Source: Ferrovibrio sp046297595 (GTDB taxonomy: Bacteria > Pseudomonadota > Alphaproteobacteria > Ferrovibrionales > Ferrovibrionaceae). From it: a stretch of 64,000 bases of DNA. The stretch lies in the NCBI RefSeq assembly GCF_046297595.1, contig NZ_JBKBHT010000001.1, positions 620,001 through 684,000 of the forward strand, read 5' to 3'. Made by a program: the position numbers and the translations under genes. Positions 56,780-64,000 of this stretch are shown piece after piece (position 1 is the first letter of the stretch; every line of letters starts with the position of its first letter). The notes beneath the pieces are model-generated. The model made no database searches and was not told the DNA's origin. It saw only the letters and a program-made list of their open reading frames with translations.

Positions 56780-57807
56780 AACATCAGTTTATCTTCCTGT
56801 TGGCAGGATTGCTGCTATTGCCGCCAGTGGCGCGGGGAACGGAAAACGCAGTCAACCAGCAGGTTGCCATCACCTCGCGCGACGGCTCGGTTCTGGCCGG
56901 GACGCTGACCCTGCCTGCCGGGATCACGTCTCAGGTGCCTGGCCTGGTGCTGATCCAGGGCAGCGGACCGACCGACCGCGACGGCAACCAACCGCCGATC
57001 CTGCGTACCGATCTGCTGCGGCAGATCGCCGATGGACTGGCGCAGAAGGGCGTCGCGACCCTGCGTTATGACAAGCGCGGCATGCATGCCAATGCCGGCG
57101 GTCGACCGGCCAGCCAAGACGACTATGCCGAATACTTCAACTGGGGCCGGTTCGTCGACGATGCCTATGCCGCCTATGCCTTCCTGCGCGCGCAGGATGG
57201 CGTAGACCCCGGCAAGGCCGGGCTGTTCGGTCACTCCGAAGGCGGACTGATCGCCATCGATCTGGCAACCCGCCTTGTGGAAGGGGAAAGGCCGCAGGCC
57301 CTGATCCTGGCGGCGGCACCGGGGCGCCGCATGGACATCATCGTCCGCGAGCAGTTGGCCCGCCAGCTCAGCCCTCAGGTCAAGCCCGGCCAACGCCGTA
57401 TGCTGCTGGCCGACAACGACCGCGCGCTGAAAGACATCCGCGAAACCGGCCAGATTCCCGAGCGATTGCCGACGGCGCTGCGCGGCCTGTATCCGTTATA
57501 CAGCGGTCCTTATTGGCAGGCTCTGCTGAAACTGGAGCCGGCAGAAGCCATACAGCGCTATGCCGGTCCCGTGCTGCTGATCCAGGGCGATGCCGATACC
57601 CAGATTTCAGCCGAGCGCGATGCGCTGACGCTGGATGCCGCCCTGCAGAAACGCCAGCCCGACGATCACGCGCTGATCATCCTGCCGCGCACCAGTCACG
57701 CTCTGAAACCACTGGAAAACGACAAGGATCCTGGCTTCGAGGGCGAGATCGATCCTGGTGTGATCAGCCGGATCAGCAGCTGGCTGCTGGGGAAACTGGA
57801 AAAATAA
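56776..57807 (+). CDS. Exported alpha/beta hydrolase
   Basis: A 343-residue hydrolase with a signal peptide (MKHQFIFLLAGLLLLPPVAR). The catalytic serine is in FGHSEGGLIA, the aspartate probably in LIQGDADTQIS and the histidine in PRTSHALKPL. An oxyanion-side motif LIQGSGPTDRDGN and YDKRGMHANAGG define the family often called alpha/beta hydrolase or dienelactone-like esterase in the periplasm. The substrate is unknown; coupling to the penicillin-binding protein gene by a 4-base overlap might point to the cell wall, but this is only context. Confidence 0.9.
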   Translation: MKHQFIFLLAGLLLLPPVARGTENAVNQQVAITSRDGSVLAGTLTLPAGITSQVPGLVLIQGSGPTDRDGNQPPILRTDLLRQIADGLAQKGVATLRYDKRGMHANAGGRPASQDDYAEYFNWGRFVDDAYAAYAFLRAQDGVDPGKAGLFGHSEGGLIAIDLATRLVEGERPQALILAAAPGRRMDIIVREQLARQLSPQVKPGQRRMLLADNDRALKDIRETGQIPERLPTALRGLYPLYSGPYWQALLKLEPAEAIQRYAGPVLLIQGDADTQISAERDALTLDAALQKRQPDDHALIILPRTSHALKPLENDKDPGFEGEIDPGVISRISSWLLGKLEK

Positions 57808-57814
57808 ATCACGT

Positions 57815-59023
57815 CTAGGCGGCCTGTCGCCGCACGACCAGAAGCCATGACAGGAATGTGGCCAGGCCCATGCCGGCCACCGTCCAACTCAGCGGCAGGG
57901 CGGTTTCGTTTAATGCATGGCCGACGAAAATGCCGGCGGCGGCGCCGACACTCATCTGCACGAAGCCCATCAGCGACGCCGCGCTGCCCGCCATCTGCGG
58001 AAAGGGCTGCAGTGCCCCGGCCTGGCCCTGCGGCATGGTCAGGCCCAGTCCCATGGTGAAGATCATCATCGGTCCGATCAGGCTGAACCAGTGCCAGTCC
58101 AGCCCGTTGGCCCAGGCCCAGCTCTGCAGCAGCGCCATGCCGCCGCCACCCAGCGCGCAGCAGGCCGCGCCCACGCCCAGCATGCGGTCCACGCCGAGCC
58201 GCAATGTGAGACGCGTGCCGATGAAGCCGCCGCACAGATACCCGAACACGATCAGCGAGAAGCAGTAGCCGAACACGGTCTCGCCCACACCGAAAACACG
58301 GCTGAGCGTGAACGACGACCCGGAGATGAAGGAGAACATCCCGCCATAGGAAAACGCCACGCAGAGGACATAGCCGCGATAGCGCGGATGACGGGCCAGG
58401 CTGGCGAAGTTGCGCAGCATCGGCCGTATCTGGGTGGCGGTGGGGTTGCGGCGCTGGTTGCTCTCGGCCAGGAAGATCAGCACGCAGATCCCCAGCAGGC
58501 TGCCGACCAGGGCCATGGCGATGAAATTCGCCTGCCAGCCGAACCAGGCATGCAGGTAGCCGCCCAGGATCGGTGCCACCGCAGGCGTTAGCCCCAGCAC
58601 CATGGCCATCATCGACAGGGCCCTGGCCGCATGGGCGCCCTCGAACAGGTCGCGGGCGATGGCGCGCCCCAGCACCACGCCGGAACAGGCACCGAGCGCC
58701 TGCACGAAGCGCCAGCCGATCAGCCACTCGATGCTGGCGGCGAAAGCGCAGCCGATCGAGGCGAGCGTGAACAGGGCGATGCCAAACAGCAACGCCGGCC
58801 GGCGGCCGAACCGGTCGGAAACCGGGCCGTAGATCAGCTGCGTGACGGCGAAACCGGCGAGGAAGGCGCTGAGCGTGAGTTGCACCGCGGCCGCATCGGT
58901 GGCGTAGATCGTCGCCAGGGCGGGCAGCGACGGCAAATACATATCGGTGCTGAGCGGGCCGAGCGCGGTGGCACAGCCCAGCAGGATCACCAGCGCCGTC
59001 GAGTCACGCGGCAACGGGCGCAT
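57815..59023 (-). CDS. Bcr/CflA-family multidrug efflux transporter (MFS)
   Basis: A 402-residue, 12-helix drug:proton antiporter. The N-terminal segment LGPLSTDMYLPSLPALATIY and the motif PVSDRFGRRPALLFGIALF are diagnostic of Bcr/CflA; GLTPAVAPILGGYLHAWFGW marks helix 5. It exports toxic compounds such as bicyclomycin or sulfonamides in known members; the substrate here is not known. It converges on the hydrolase gene with 7 bases between the stops, and starts 5 bases after the stop of the metallopeptidase gene, so these two probably share a promoter. Confidence 0.94.
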   Translation of the reverse strand: MRPLPRDSTALVILLGCATALGPLSTDMYLPSLPALATIYATDAAAVQLTLSAFLAGFAVTQLIYGPVSDRFGRRPALLFGIALFTLASIGCAFAASIEWLIGWRFVQALGACSGVVLGRAIARDLFEGAHAARALSMMAMVLGLTPAVAPILGGYLHAWFGWQANFIAMALVGSLLGICVLIFLAESNQRRNPTATQIRPMLRNFASLARHPRYRGYVLCVAFSYGGMFSFISGSSFTLSRVFGVGETVFGYCFSLIVFGYLCGGFIGTRLTLRLGVDRMLGVGAACCALGGGGMALLQSWAWANGLDWHWFSLIGPMMIFTMGLGLTMPQGQAGALQPFPQMAGSAASLMGFVQMSVGAAAGIFVGHALNETALPLSWTVAGMGLATFLSWLLVVRRQAA

Positions 59024-59028
59024 ATGGC

Positions 59029-59760
59029 TCAGCCGTGAAGATGCAGGGCTGCGCCATGGCGGCGCAGCCAGGTGCGCGCCGCCCGCAACTCGCCTTCGCC
59101 GCCCAGCAACTGCGCACAGAGATGCCAGAAGGCGACGCTGTGATCCATGTGTTTCAGATGCGCCACTTCATGGGCGACCAGATAGCGGCCGATCGGCGGC
59201 GGCGCCAGCAGCAGGCGCCAGGAGAACGACAGGTTCCCGTGGGCCGAGCAGCTGCCCCAGCGGCTCTGGGTGTCGCGCACGGTGATGCGCCGTACGCTGA
59301 GCCCGATTCGGTCGGCCATTTCCCTAGCGGCAACCCCGAATTCCTCGCGGGCGCGCCGCTTCAGCCAGTCGCGCAGGCGTCGTGGCAGGTGTTCCGCCTG
59401 GCCGGTCACGTGGATTTCATTGCCCTCGATCCAGACCCCGCCGCGGGCAGCCGGCCGGTGCCGGATGATGTGCGGCGCACCATAAAGCGGCAGGCTGGCG
59501 CCATCCTGCCAGGGCAGGATTTCCGGCCGTTCCTCCTGCCGCGCCAGGATCCAGTCGACCTGCTCGGTCACGAATTTCTGGCCGGATTTCAGGCTTGCGC
59601 GGGTCGGCAGGACCAGGACGACCGCTCCGTCCCGGGGCATGACCCGGAGCAGCATGCGCCGGGCCCGCGAGTCGCGCTTGACCAAAAAGGGGAAACTGTC
59701 ATTCCCGACCGTCAGCCGGTCGGCACCGATTTCGATTGTTTCAGAATAAGGCTTGGTCAA
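59029..59760 (-). CDS. YgjP/DUF45-type metallopeptidase
   Basis: A 243-residue zinc metalloprotein. The active-site motif HEVAHLKHMDHS follows the HExxH rule near residue 200, with the preceding TQSRWGSCSAHGNLSFSWRL block that identifies the YgjP (SprT-like, M48-related) family. Start codons are all TTG; AAGGA lies 7 bases before the one at 59760, while another at 59790 would overlap the Pho box. No signal peptide is seen, so it is cytoplasmic. The substrate is unknown. Confidence 0.88.
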   Translation of the reverse strand: MTKPYSETIEIGADRLTVGNDSFPFLVKRDSRARRMLLRVMPRDGAVVLVLPTRASLKSGQKFVTEQVDWILARQEERPEILPWQDGASLPLYGAPHIIRHRPAARGGVWIEGNEIHVTGQAEHLPRRLRDWLKRRAREEFGVAAREMADRIGLSVRRITVRDTQSRWGSCSAHGNLSFSWRLLLAPPPIGRYLVAHEVAHLKHMDHSVAFWHLCAQLLGGEGELRAARTWLRRHGAALHLHG

Positions 59761-59770
59761 CGCCCGGTCC

Positions 59771-59788
59771 TTGTCATATAACCGTAAC
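59771..59788 (+). promoter_or_regulatory. Pho box before ugpBAEC
   Basis: TTGTCATATAACCGTAAC fits the PhoB consensus of two TGTCA-like 7-mers 11 bases apart, and a further degenerate copy, CGTCATCGTAAGAC, lies downstream (59805-59818). Phosphate starvation is expected to switch on ugp, as in other bacteria. Confidence 0.68.
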
Positions 59789-59880
59789 AATTCTTACGCA
59801 TGAACGTCATCGTAAGACACATAAAAAAGTCGGCCCTCCCGACTCTTGGGGTGGATTTCTTTAGCATTGGAGACAGCACA

Positions 59881-61227
59881 ATGAAATCGACAGGGAAACT
59901 CGCGCGCCTTGCGCTCGCGCTGCTTGCCGGCACCGCCGTCATGGCGACCGGCTTCACGGCGCAGGCCCAGGGGAACCGCATTGAGATTCAGTGGTGGCAC
60001 GCGATGACCGGCGCCCTGAACGAGCGGGTCAACGAAATCGTCGCTGGCTTCAACAAGGGCCAGGACAAGTACCAGCTTGTTGCTGTCAACAAGGGCAGCT
60101 ATCCGGAAACCCTGACCGCCGCCATGGCCGCCTTCCGCGCCGGCAAGGGCCCGCACATCGTGCAGGTCTTCGAGGTCGGCACCGGCACCATGATGGCCTC
60201 GCGCGCCGCGATCAAGCCGGTCTATGAACTGATGGCCCAGAACGGCTACAAGTTCGATCCGGGTTCCTACATTTCGGCCGTGACCGGCTATTACAGCACC
60301 TCGGACGGCAAGATGCTGTCCTTCCCGTTCAATTCCTCCACGCCGGTGATGTATTACAACAAGGATGCCTTCCAGAAGGCCGGCCTTGACCCGAACGCTC
60401 CGCCGAAGACCTGGCAGGAAATGGAGCCGATGCTGAAGAAGCTGAAGGCTTCGGGCAGCACCTGCCCGTTCCAGACCAACTGGCAGACCTGGGTGCAGCT
60501 GGAGAATTTCTCCGCTCTGCATAACGTGCCGTTCGCCACCAAGTCGAACGGCTTCGACGGCTTCGATACCGAGCTGAAGTTCAACAGCCCGCTGCATGTG
60601 CGCCACATCACCAACCTGGCCAATTGGATGAAGGAAGGCTTGATGGTGTATGGCGGTCGCAAGAACGAGGCGAATGCCAAGTTCGTGTCGGGCGAATGCG
60701 CGATCCACATGGAAAGCTCGGCCGGTTACGCGACCTTCGCGCGCGGCGCGAAGTTCAAGTGGGGTATTTCCATGCTGCCCTATTACAGCGACGTGCAGGG
60801 CGCGCCGCAGAACTCGATCATCGGCGGCGCCTCGCTGTGGGTTCTGGGCAAGCACAAGGCCGAAGACTACAAGGGTGTGGCCCAGTTCTTCGACTACCTG
60901 GCCTCGACCGAGAACCAGGTCTGGTGGCACAAGAACACCGGCTACCTGCCGGTCACGCCGATGGCCTATGAAGCCACCAAGCAGCAGGGCTTCTATACCG
61001 CCAATCCGGGTACCGACACCTCGGTGCAGCAGATGATGCTGAAGACCCCGACCGGCAACTCGAAGGGCCTGCGCCTGGGCAACTTCGTGCAGATCCGCGA
61101 CGTGATGGACGAAGAACTGGAAGCCGTCTGGTCGGGCAAGAAGTCGCCCAAGGAAGCGCTGGACGCTGCCGTGGAGCGTGGCAACCGCCTGCTCCGCCAG
61201 TTCGAGCGCGACGCCAAGCGTTCGTAA
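59881..61227 (+). CDS. ugpB: sn-Glycerol-3-phosphate ABC transporter, periplasmic binding protein
   Basis: A 448-residue binding protein with a signal peptide (cleavage after AQAQ). The mature start IEIQWWHAMTGALNERVNEI is diagnostic for UgpB, as are YPETLTAAMAAFRAGKGPHI, FNSSTPVMYYNKDAFQKAG and WWHKNTGYLPVTPMAYE. It delivers glycerol-3-phosphate or glycerophosphodiesters to UgpAE as a phosphate source. GGAG lies 7 bases before the ATG at 59881. A terminator-like hairpin separates it from ugpA, as is common for highly expressed binding proteins. Confidence 0.96.
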   Translation: MKSTGKLARLALALLAGTAVMATGFTAQAQGNRIEIQWWHAMTGALNERVNEIVAGFNKGQDKYQLVAVNKGSYPETLTAAMAAFRAGKGPHIVQVFEVGTGTMMASRAAIKPVYELMAQNGYKFDPGSYISAVTGYYSTSDGKMLSFPFNSSTPVMYYNKDAFQKAGLDPNAPPKTWQEMEPMLKKLKASGSTCPFQTNWQTWVQLENFSALHNVPFATKSNGFDGFDTELKFNSPLHVRHITNLANWMKEGLMVYGGRKNEANAKFVSGECAIHMESSAGYATFARGAKFKWGISMLPYYSDVQGAPQNSIIGGASLWVLGKHKAEDYKGVAQFFDYLASTENQVWWHKNTGYLPVTPMAYEATKQQGFYTANPGTDTSVQQMMLKTPTGNSKGLRLGNFVQIRDVMDEELEAVWSGKKSPKEALDAAVERGNRLLRQFERDAKRS

Positions 61228-61250
61228 TGGGTTAACTGTCCCTCAAACGG

Positions 61251-61288
61251 AAGCCCGCGCCTTGACTCTTTAAGGCGCGGGCTTCTTT
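61251..61288 (+). terminator. Terminator-like hairpin between ugpB and ugpA
   Basis: A perfect 13-bp stem (AAGCCCGCGCCTT / AAGGCGCGGGCTT) with an 8-base loop and a CTTTT tail. It ends 12 bases before the ugpA start, so it should stop most transcripts after ugpB and let a few through. Confidence 0.88.
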
Positions 61289-61299
61289 TATGGCGCCCC

Positions 61300-62181
61300 A
61301 TGGAAAAACGAGTCGTCTTTCACAACCGGTTCCTGCCGTATCTGCTGGTCGCCCCGCAGATCGCGATCACCGTGATCTTCTTCTTCTGGCCCGCCAGTCA
61401 GGCTGTCGTGCAGTCGGTGCTGCGCGAGGATGCTTTCGGCACCAGCAGCTACTTCGTCGGGATGGAAAACTTCGCCGCCCTGTTCGAGGACGACTACTAC
61501 CTGAACTCATTCAAGATCACCGCGCTGTTCAGTACGCTGGTCACCACGCTTGGCCTAAGCATCTCGCTGGTGCTGGCCGTCACAGCCGACCGACTGATCC
61601 GCGGTGCGCTCGTCTACAAGACCCTGCTGATCTGGCCCTATGCCGTCGCACCGGCCGTCGCCGGCGCGCTGTGGGGCTTTGTCTTCCTGCCCGGCCCCGG
61701 CGTGTTCGCCTGGCTGCTGGCCCAGGCCGGCGTCGACTGGAACTTCCATCTCAATGGTGGACAGGCGATGTTCGTCGTCGTGGTCGCTGCTACCTGGAAG
61801 CAGATTTCCTACAATTTCCTGTTCTTCCTTGCTGGCCTGCAGGCGATTCCGAAATCGCTGATCGAGGCAGCTGCCATCGATGGGGCCAAGCCGTTCCGCC
61901 GGTTCTGGACGATCATCCTGCCGATGCTGTCGCCGACGCTGTTCTTCCTGATCGTCGTTAACGTGGTCTATGCCTTCTTCGAGACCTTCGGCGTGATCCA
62001 TTCGCTGACCCGCGGCGGTCCGGCCAAGTCGACCGAAATCCTGGTCTACAAGGTCTGGTATGACGGCTTCGAGGCCCAAGACCTGGGCGGTTCAGCCGCC
62101 CAGTCGGTGATCCTGATGGCCATCGTGATCGGCCTGACCGTGGTTCAGTTCCGCTATATCGAACGCAAAGTGCATTACTGA
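61300..62181 (+). CDS. ugpA: sn-Glycerol-3-phosphate ABC transporter permease UgpA
   Basis: A 293-residue permease with six helices. The opening RFLPYLLVAPQIAITVIFFF and the coupling loop EAAAIDGAKPFRRFWTIILP (EAA motif) are typical of the sugar ABC class and of UgpA. No Shine-Dalgarno fits between the terminator hairpin and the ATG at 61300, so its translation is expected to be low. The ugpE start overlaps its stop by one base. Confidence 0.94.
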   Translation: MEKRVVFHNRFLPYLLVAPQIAITVIFFFWPASQAVVQSVLREDAFGTSSYFVGMENFAALFEDDYYLNSFKITALFSTLVTTLGLSISLVLAVTADRLIRGALVYKTLLIWPYAVAPAVAGALWGFVFLPGPGVFAWLLAQAGVDWNFHLNGGQAMFVVVVAATWKQISYNFLFFLAGLQAIPKSLIEAAAIDGAKPFRRFWTIILPMLSPTLFFLIVVNVVYAFFETFGVIHSLTRGGPAKSTEILVYKVWYDGFEAQDLGGSAAQSVILMAIVIGLTVVQFRYIERKVHY

Positions 62182-63038
62182 TGATCGAGCGTCGTCCCAT
62201 AGCCGATGCGGTCGGCCACCTGATCATGCTGGCCGCGATCTTCATCGTCGCCTTCCCGATCTATCTCGCGGTGATCGCGGCCTCGCACACGATTCAGGAC
62301 GTTTCGCAGACACCGATGCCGCTGCTGCCCGGCGCCGAACTGCTGACCAACACCGCCCGAGCCCTGTTCGACGGCCCGCAGCTGGTCGGCGTTAGCGGTG
62401 CCACGCCGGCCATCGTGCTGCTGATGAACAGCTTCATCATGGCGATTTCGATCGCGGTGGGCAAAATCATCATCTCGCTGCTGTCGGCCTTCGCCATCGT
62501 CTATTTCCGCTTCCCGCTGAAAAATTTCTTCTTCTGGATGATCTTCATCACCCTGATGCTGCCGGTCGAGGTGCGCATCATCCCGACCTACAAGATCGTT
62601 GCCGATCTGGGCCTGCTGGATACCTATACCGGCCTGATCCTGCCGCTGATCGCCTCGGCCACCGCCACCTTCCTGTTCCGGCAGTTCTTCATGACCGTGC
62701 CGGATGAGCTGGTAGAGGCCGCCCGCATCGACGGCGCCGGCCCGATGCGCTTCTTCAAGGATGTTCTGGTGCCCCTGAGCCGCACCAGTATCGCCGCCAT
62801 GTTCGTGATCCAGTTCATTTATGGCTGGAACCAGTATCTCTGGCCGCTGCTGATCGCGTCCGACTACAAATACCAGACCATCGTGCTGGCAATCGGCCGC
62901 CTGATCCGCGCCCCCGATGCCTTCTATGAGTGGCCGGTGATCATGGGCATGGCCGTACTGGCCCTACTGCCCCCGGTTGCCGTGGTGGTGCTGATGCAGC
63001 GCTGGTTCGTTAAAGGTCTTGTTGAAACGGAAAAGTGA
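62181..63038 (+). CDS. ugpE: sn-Glycerol-3-phosphate ABC transporter permease UgpE
   Basis: A 285-residue permease with six helices. It starts MIERRPIADAVGHLIMLAAI, and the family parts MLPVEVRIIPTYKIVADLGL and EAARIDGAGPMRFFKDVLVP (EAA loop) match UgpE. It pairs with UgpA in the membrane. It lies directly before the ATPase gene, 9 bases apart. Confidence 0.95.
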   Translation: MIERRPIADAVGHLIMLAAIFIVAFPIYLAVIAASHTIQDVSQTPMPLLPGAELLTNTARALFDGPQLVGVSGATPAIVLLMNSFIMAISIAVGKIIISLLSAFAIVYFRFPLKNFFFWMIFITLMLPVEVRIIPTYKIVADLGLLDTYTGLILPLIASATATFLFRQFFMTVPDELVEAARIDGAGPMRFFKDVLVPLSRTSIAAMFVIQFIYGWNQYLWPLLIASDYKYQTIVLAIGRLIRAPDAFYEWPVIMGMAVLALLPPVAVVVLMQRWFVKGLVETEK

Positions 63039-63047
63039 GCGCCCGTC

Positions 63048-64000
63048 ATGGCGAAGGTGACGCTGAAAAGCGTGAAAAAGAATTACGGCCCGGTGAAGGC
63101 CATCCATGGCGTCGACATGGAGATCAAGGATGGCGAGTTCATCGTCATCGTCGGTCCGTCGGGCTGCGGCAAATCCACCCTGCTGCGCATGATCGCCGGC
63201 CTGGAAGCGATCACCGAGGGCGATATTCATATTGGCGACCGCGTGGTCAACAATATCGAACCGGCCGAACGCGATATCGCCATGGTGTTCCAGAACTACG
63301 CGCTGTATCCGCATATGAGCGTGTACGAGAACATGTCCTACGGCCTGCGCATCCGGGGCATGAGCAAACACGATATCGAAAAGCGCGTGCAGCGTGCCGC
63401 CGAGATTCTGCAGCTGCAGCCCTACCTGCAGCGCAAGCCGCGCGAACTGTCAGGCGGCCAGCGCCAGCGCGTCGCCATGGGTCGCGCCATCGTGCGTGAA
63501 CCCAGCGTGTTCCTGTTCGACGAGCCGCTGTCGAACCTCGATGCCAAGCTGCGTGTGCAGATGCGACTGGAGATCAAGCGCCTGCATCAGCAGCTAGGCG
63601 TCACCTCGATTTACGTGACGCACGACCAGGTCGAGGCCATGACGCTGGCCGACCGGTTGGTGGTGATGAACCAGGGTCGGGCCGACCAGATCGGCTCGCC
63701 GCAGGAAGTTTACAACCATCCCGCCACCACCTATGTCGGTGGCTTCATCGGCTCGCCGGCGATGAATTTCATCAAATGCCGGATCGAGGGCAGCCAGGCC
63801 AAGCTGGCCGACGCCGTGATCCTGCCGCTGCCGGAAGGCTGGTCGGTGCCGACCGGGGACTACACCCTGGGCATCCGGCCGGAAAACCTGCGCATCGCCC
63901 GGGCCGGTGAAACCCCGCATGTGATGCTGGATGTCGACGTCGCCGAGGAACTGGGCGCAGACACCCTGCTGCACGGCAAGATTTCCGGCGAGGAAATCGT
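63048..64000 (+). CDS. ugpC: sn-Glycerol-3-phosphate ABC transporter ATPase UgpC (C-terminus off the window)
   Basis: The first 317 codons of an MalK/UgpC-type ATPase; the stop is beyond the right edge. Walker A is GPSGCGKST, the Q loop MVFQNYALYPHM, signature LSGGQRQR, Walker B VFLFDEPLSNLD and the switch histidine VTHDQVEA are all intact. After residue 235 the C-terminal OB-fold (GSPAMNFIKC, GIRPENLRI) is present. It powers uptake of glycerol-3-phosphate through UgpAE. In E. coli ugpQ follows; that cannot be seen here. Confidence 0.95.
   Translation, partial: MAKVTLKSVKKNYGPVKAIHGVDMEIKDGEFIVIVGPSGCGKSTLLRMIAGLEAITEGDIHIGDRVVNNIEPAERDIAMVFQNYALYPHMSVYENMSYGLRIRGMSKHDIEKRVQRAAEILQLQPYLQRKPRELSGGQRQRVAMGRAIVREPSVFLFDEPLSNLDAKLRVQMRLEIKRLHQQLGVTSIYVTHDQVEAMTLADRLVVMNQGRADQIGSPQEVYNHPATTYVGGFIGSPAMNFIKCRIEGSQAKLADAVILPLPEGWSVPTGDYTLGIRPENLRIARAGETPHVMLDVDVAEELGADTLLHGKISGEEI

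Overview
The window is GC-rich throughout, with codon use strongly biased to G/C third positions. Its gene content points to an alphaproteobacterium, most likely of the Rhodospirillales type: a cysteine-form membrane formate dehydrogenase with the DUF3305/DUF3306 accessory cluster, the oxygen-independent ubiquinone genes ubiTUV, a long-form LeuA behind a leader peptide, and FnrL-, Zur- and Pho-type boxes. This placement is inferred from gene content and family resemblance; no rRNA gene is present. There is no insertion sequence, prophage, CRISPR array or origin. One tRNA-Ser (CGA) lies at about 17.9 kb.

Layout. 0-17.4 kb is a formate dehydrogenase (FDH) region, mostly on the minus strand. It holds the structural genes fdhA, fdhB and fdhC, a small Tat-signal protein, a TorD-type chaperone fused to a DNA-binding domain, the cofactor genes mobB, mobA and fdhD, a polyferredoxin, and a run of overlapping genes of unknown function (DUF6352, DUF6505, DUF3305, DUF3306 and a ligase-fold protein whose expected lysine is absent). 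Set among these are a c-type cytochrome, a periplasmic WD40 protein, Fe superoxide dismutase and a KefB/YbaL-type antiporter. 18-31 kb holds protocatechuate dioxygenase (pcaHG) with a LysR regulator, a diguanylate cyclase, malonyl-CoA synthetase, mtgA, a CrbS/CrbR-like sensor and regulator pair, and bioB. 31-45.7 kb is mixed: an MFS exporter, an AT-rich promoter feeding a two-gene cassette that looks like a polymorphic toxin and its partner, lipoproteins, mdh, an Rrf2 regulator behind a 41-bp palindrome, and scoAB. 45.7-54.5 kb holds leuA behind a leucine leader peptide, ubiTUV, a PII gene, a PAS sensor and a zinc ABC transporter. 54.6-64 kb holds a class A penicillin-binding protein, a hydrolase, a Bcr/CflA exporter, a metallopeptidase and the glycerol-3-phosphate transporter ugpBAEC, cut by the right edge.

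How it works together. The region reads as a respiratory, facultatively low-oxygen lifestyle. Formate is oxidised in the periplasm and electrons pass through a b-type cytochrome to quinone. Quinone can be made without oxygen by UbiTUV, whose promoter carries an FNR/FixK-type box (47833-47846). A second, perfect FNR box (51636-51649) precedes a PAS sensor gene, with its centre the same distance from the start codon. Nutrient controls are readable directly in the DNA: a Zur box before the zinc transporter, a Pho box before ugp, a leucine leader plus a possible Shine-Dalgarno-sequestering element before leuA, and a likely leaderless, autoregulated Rrf2 gene. The least explained parts are the FDH accessory cluster and the cassette at 32.9-35.3 kb.
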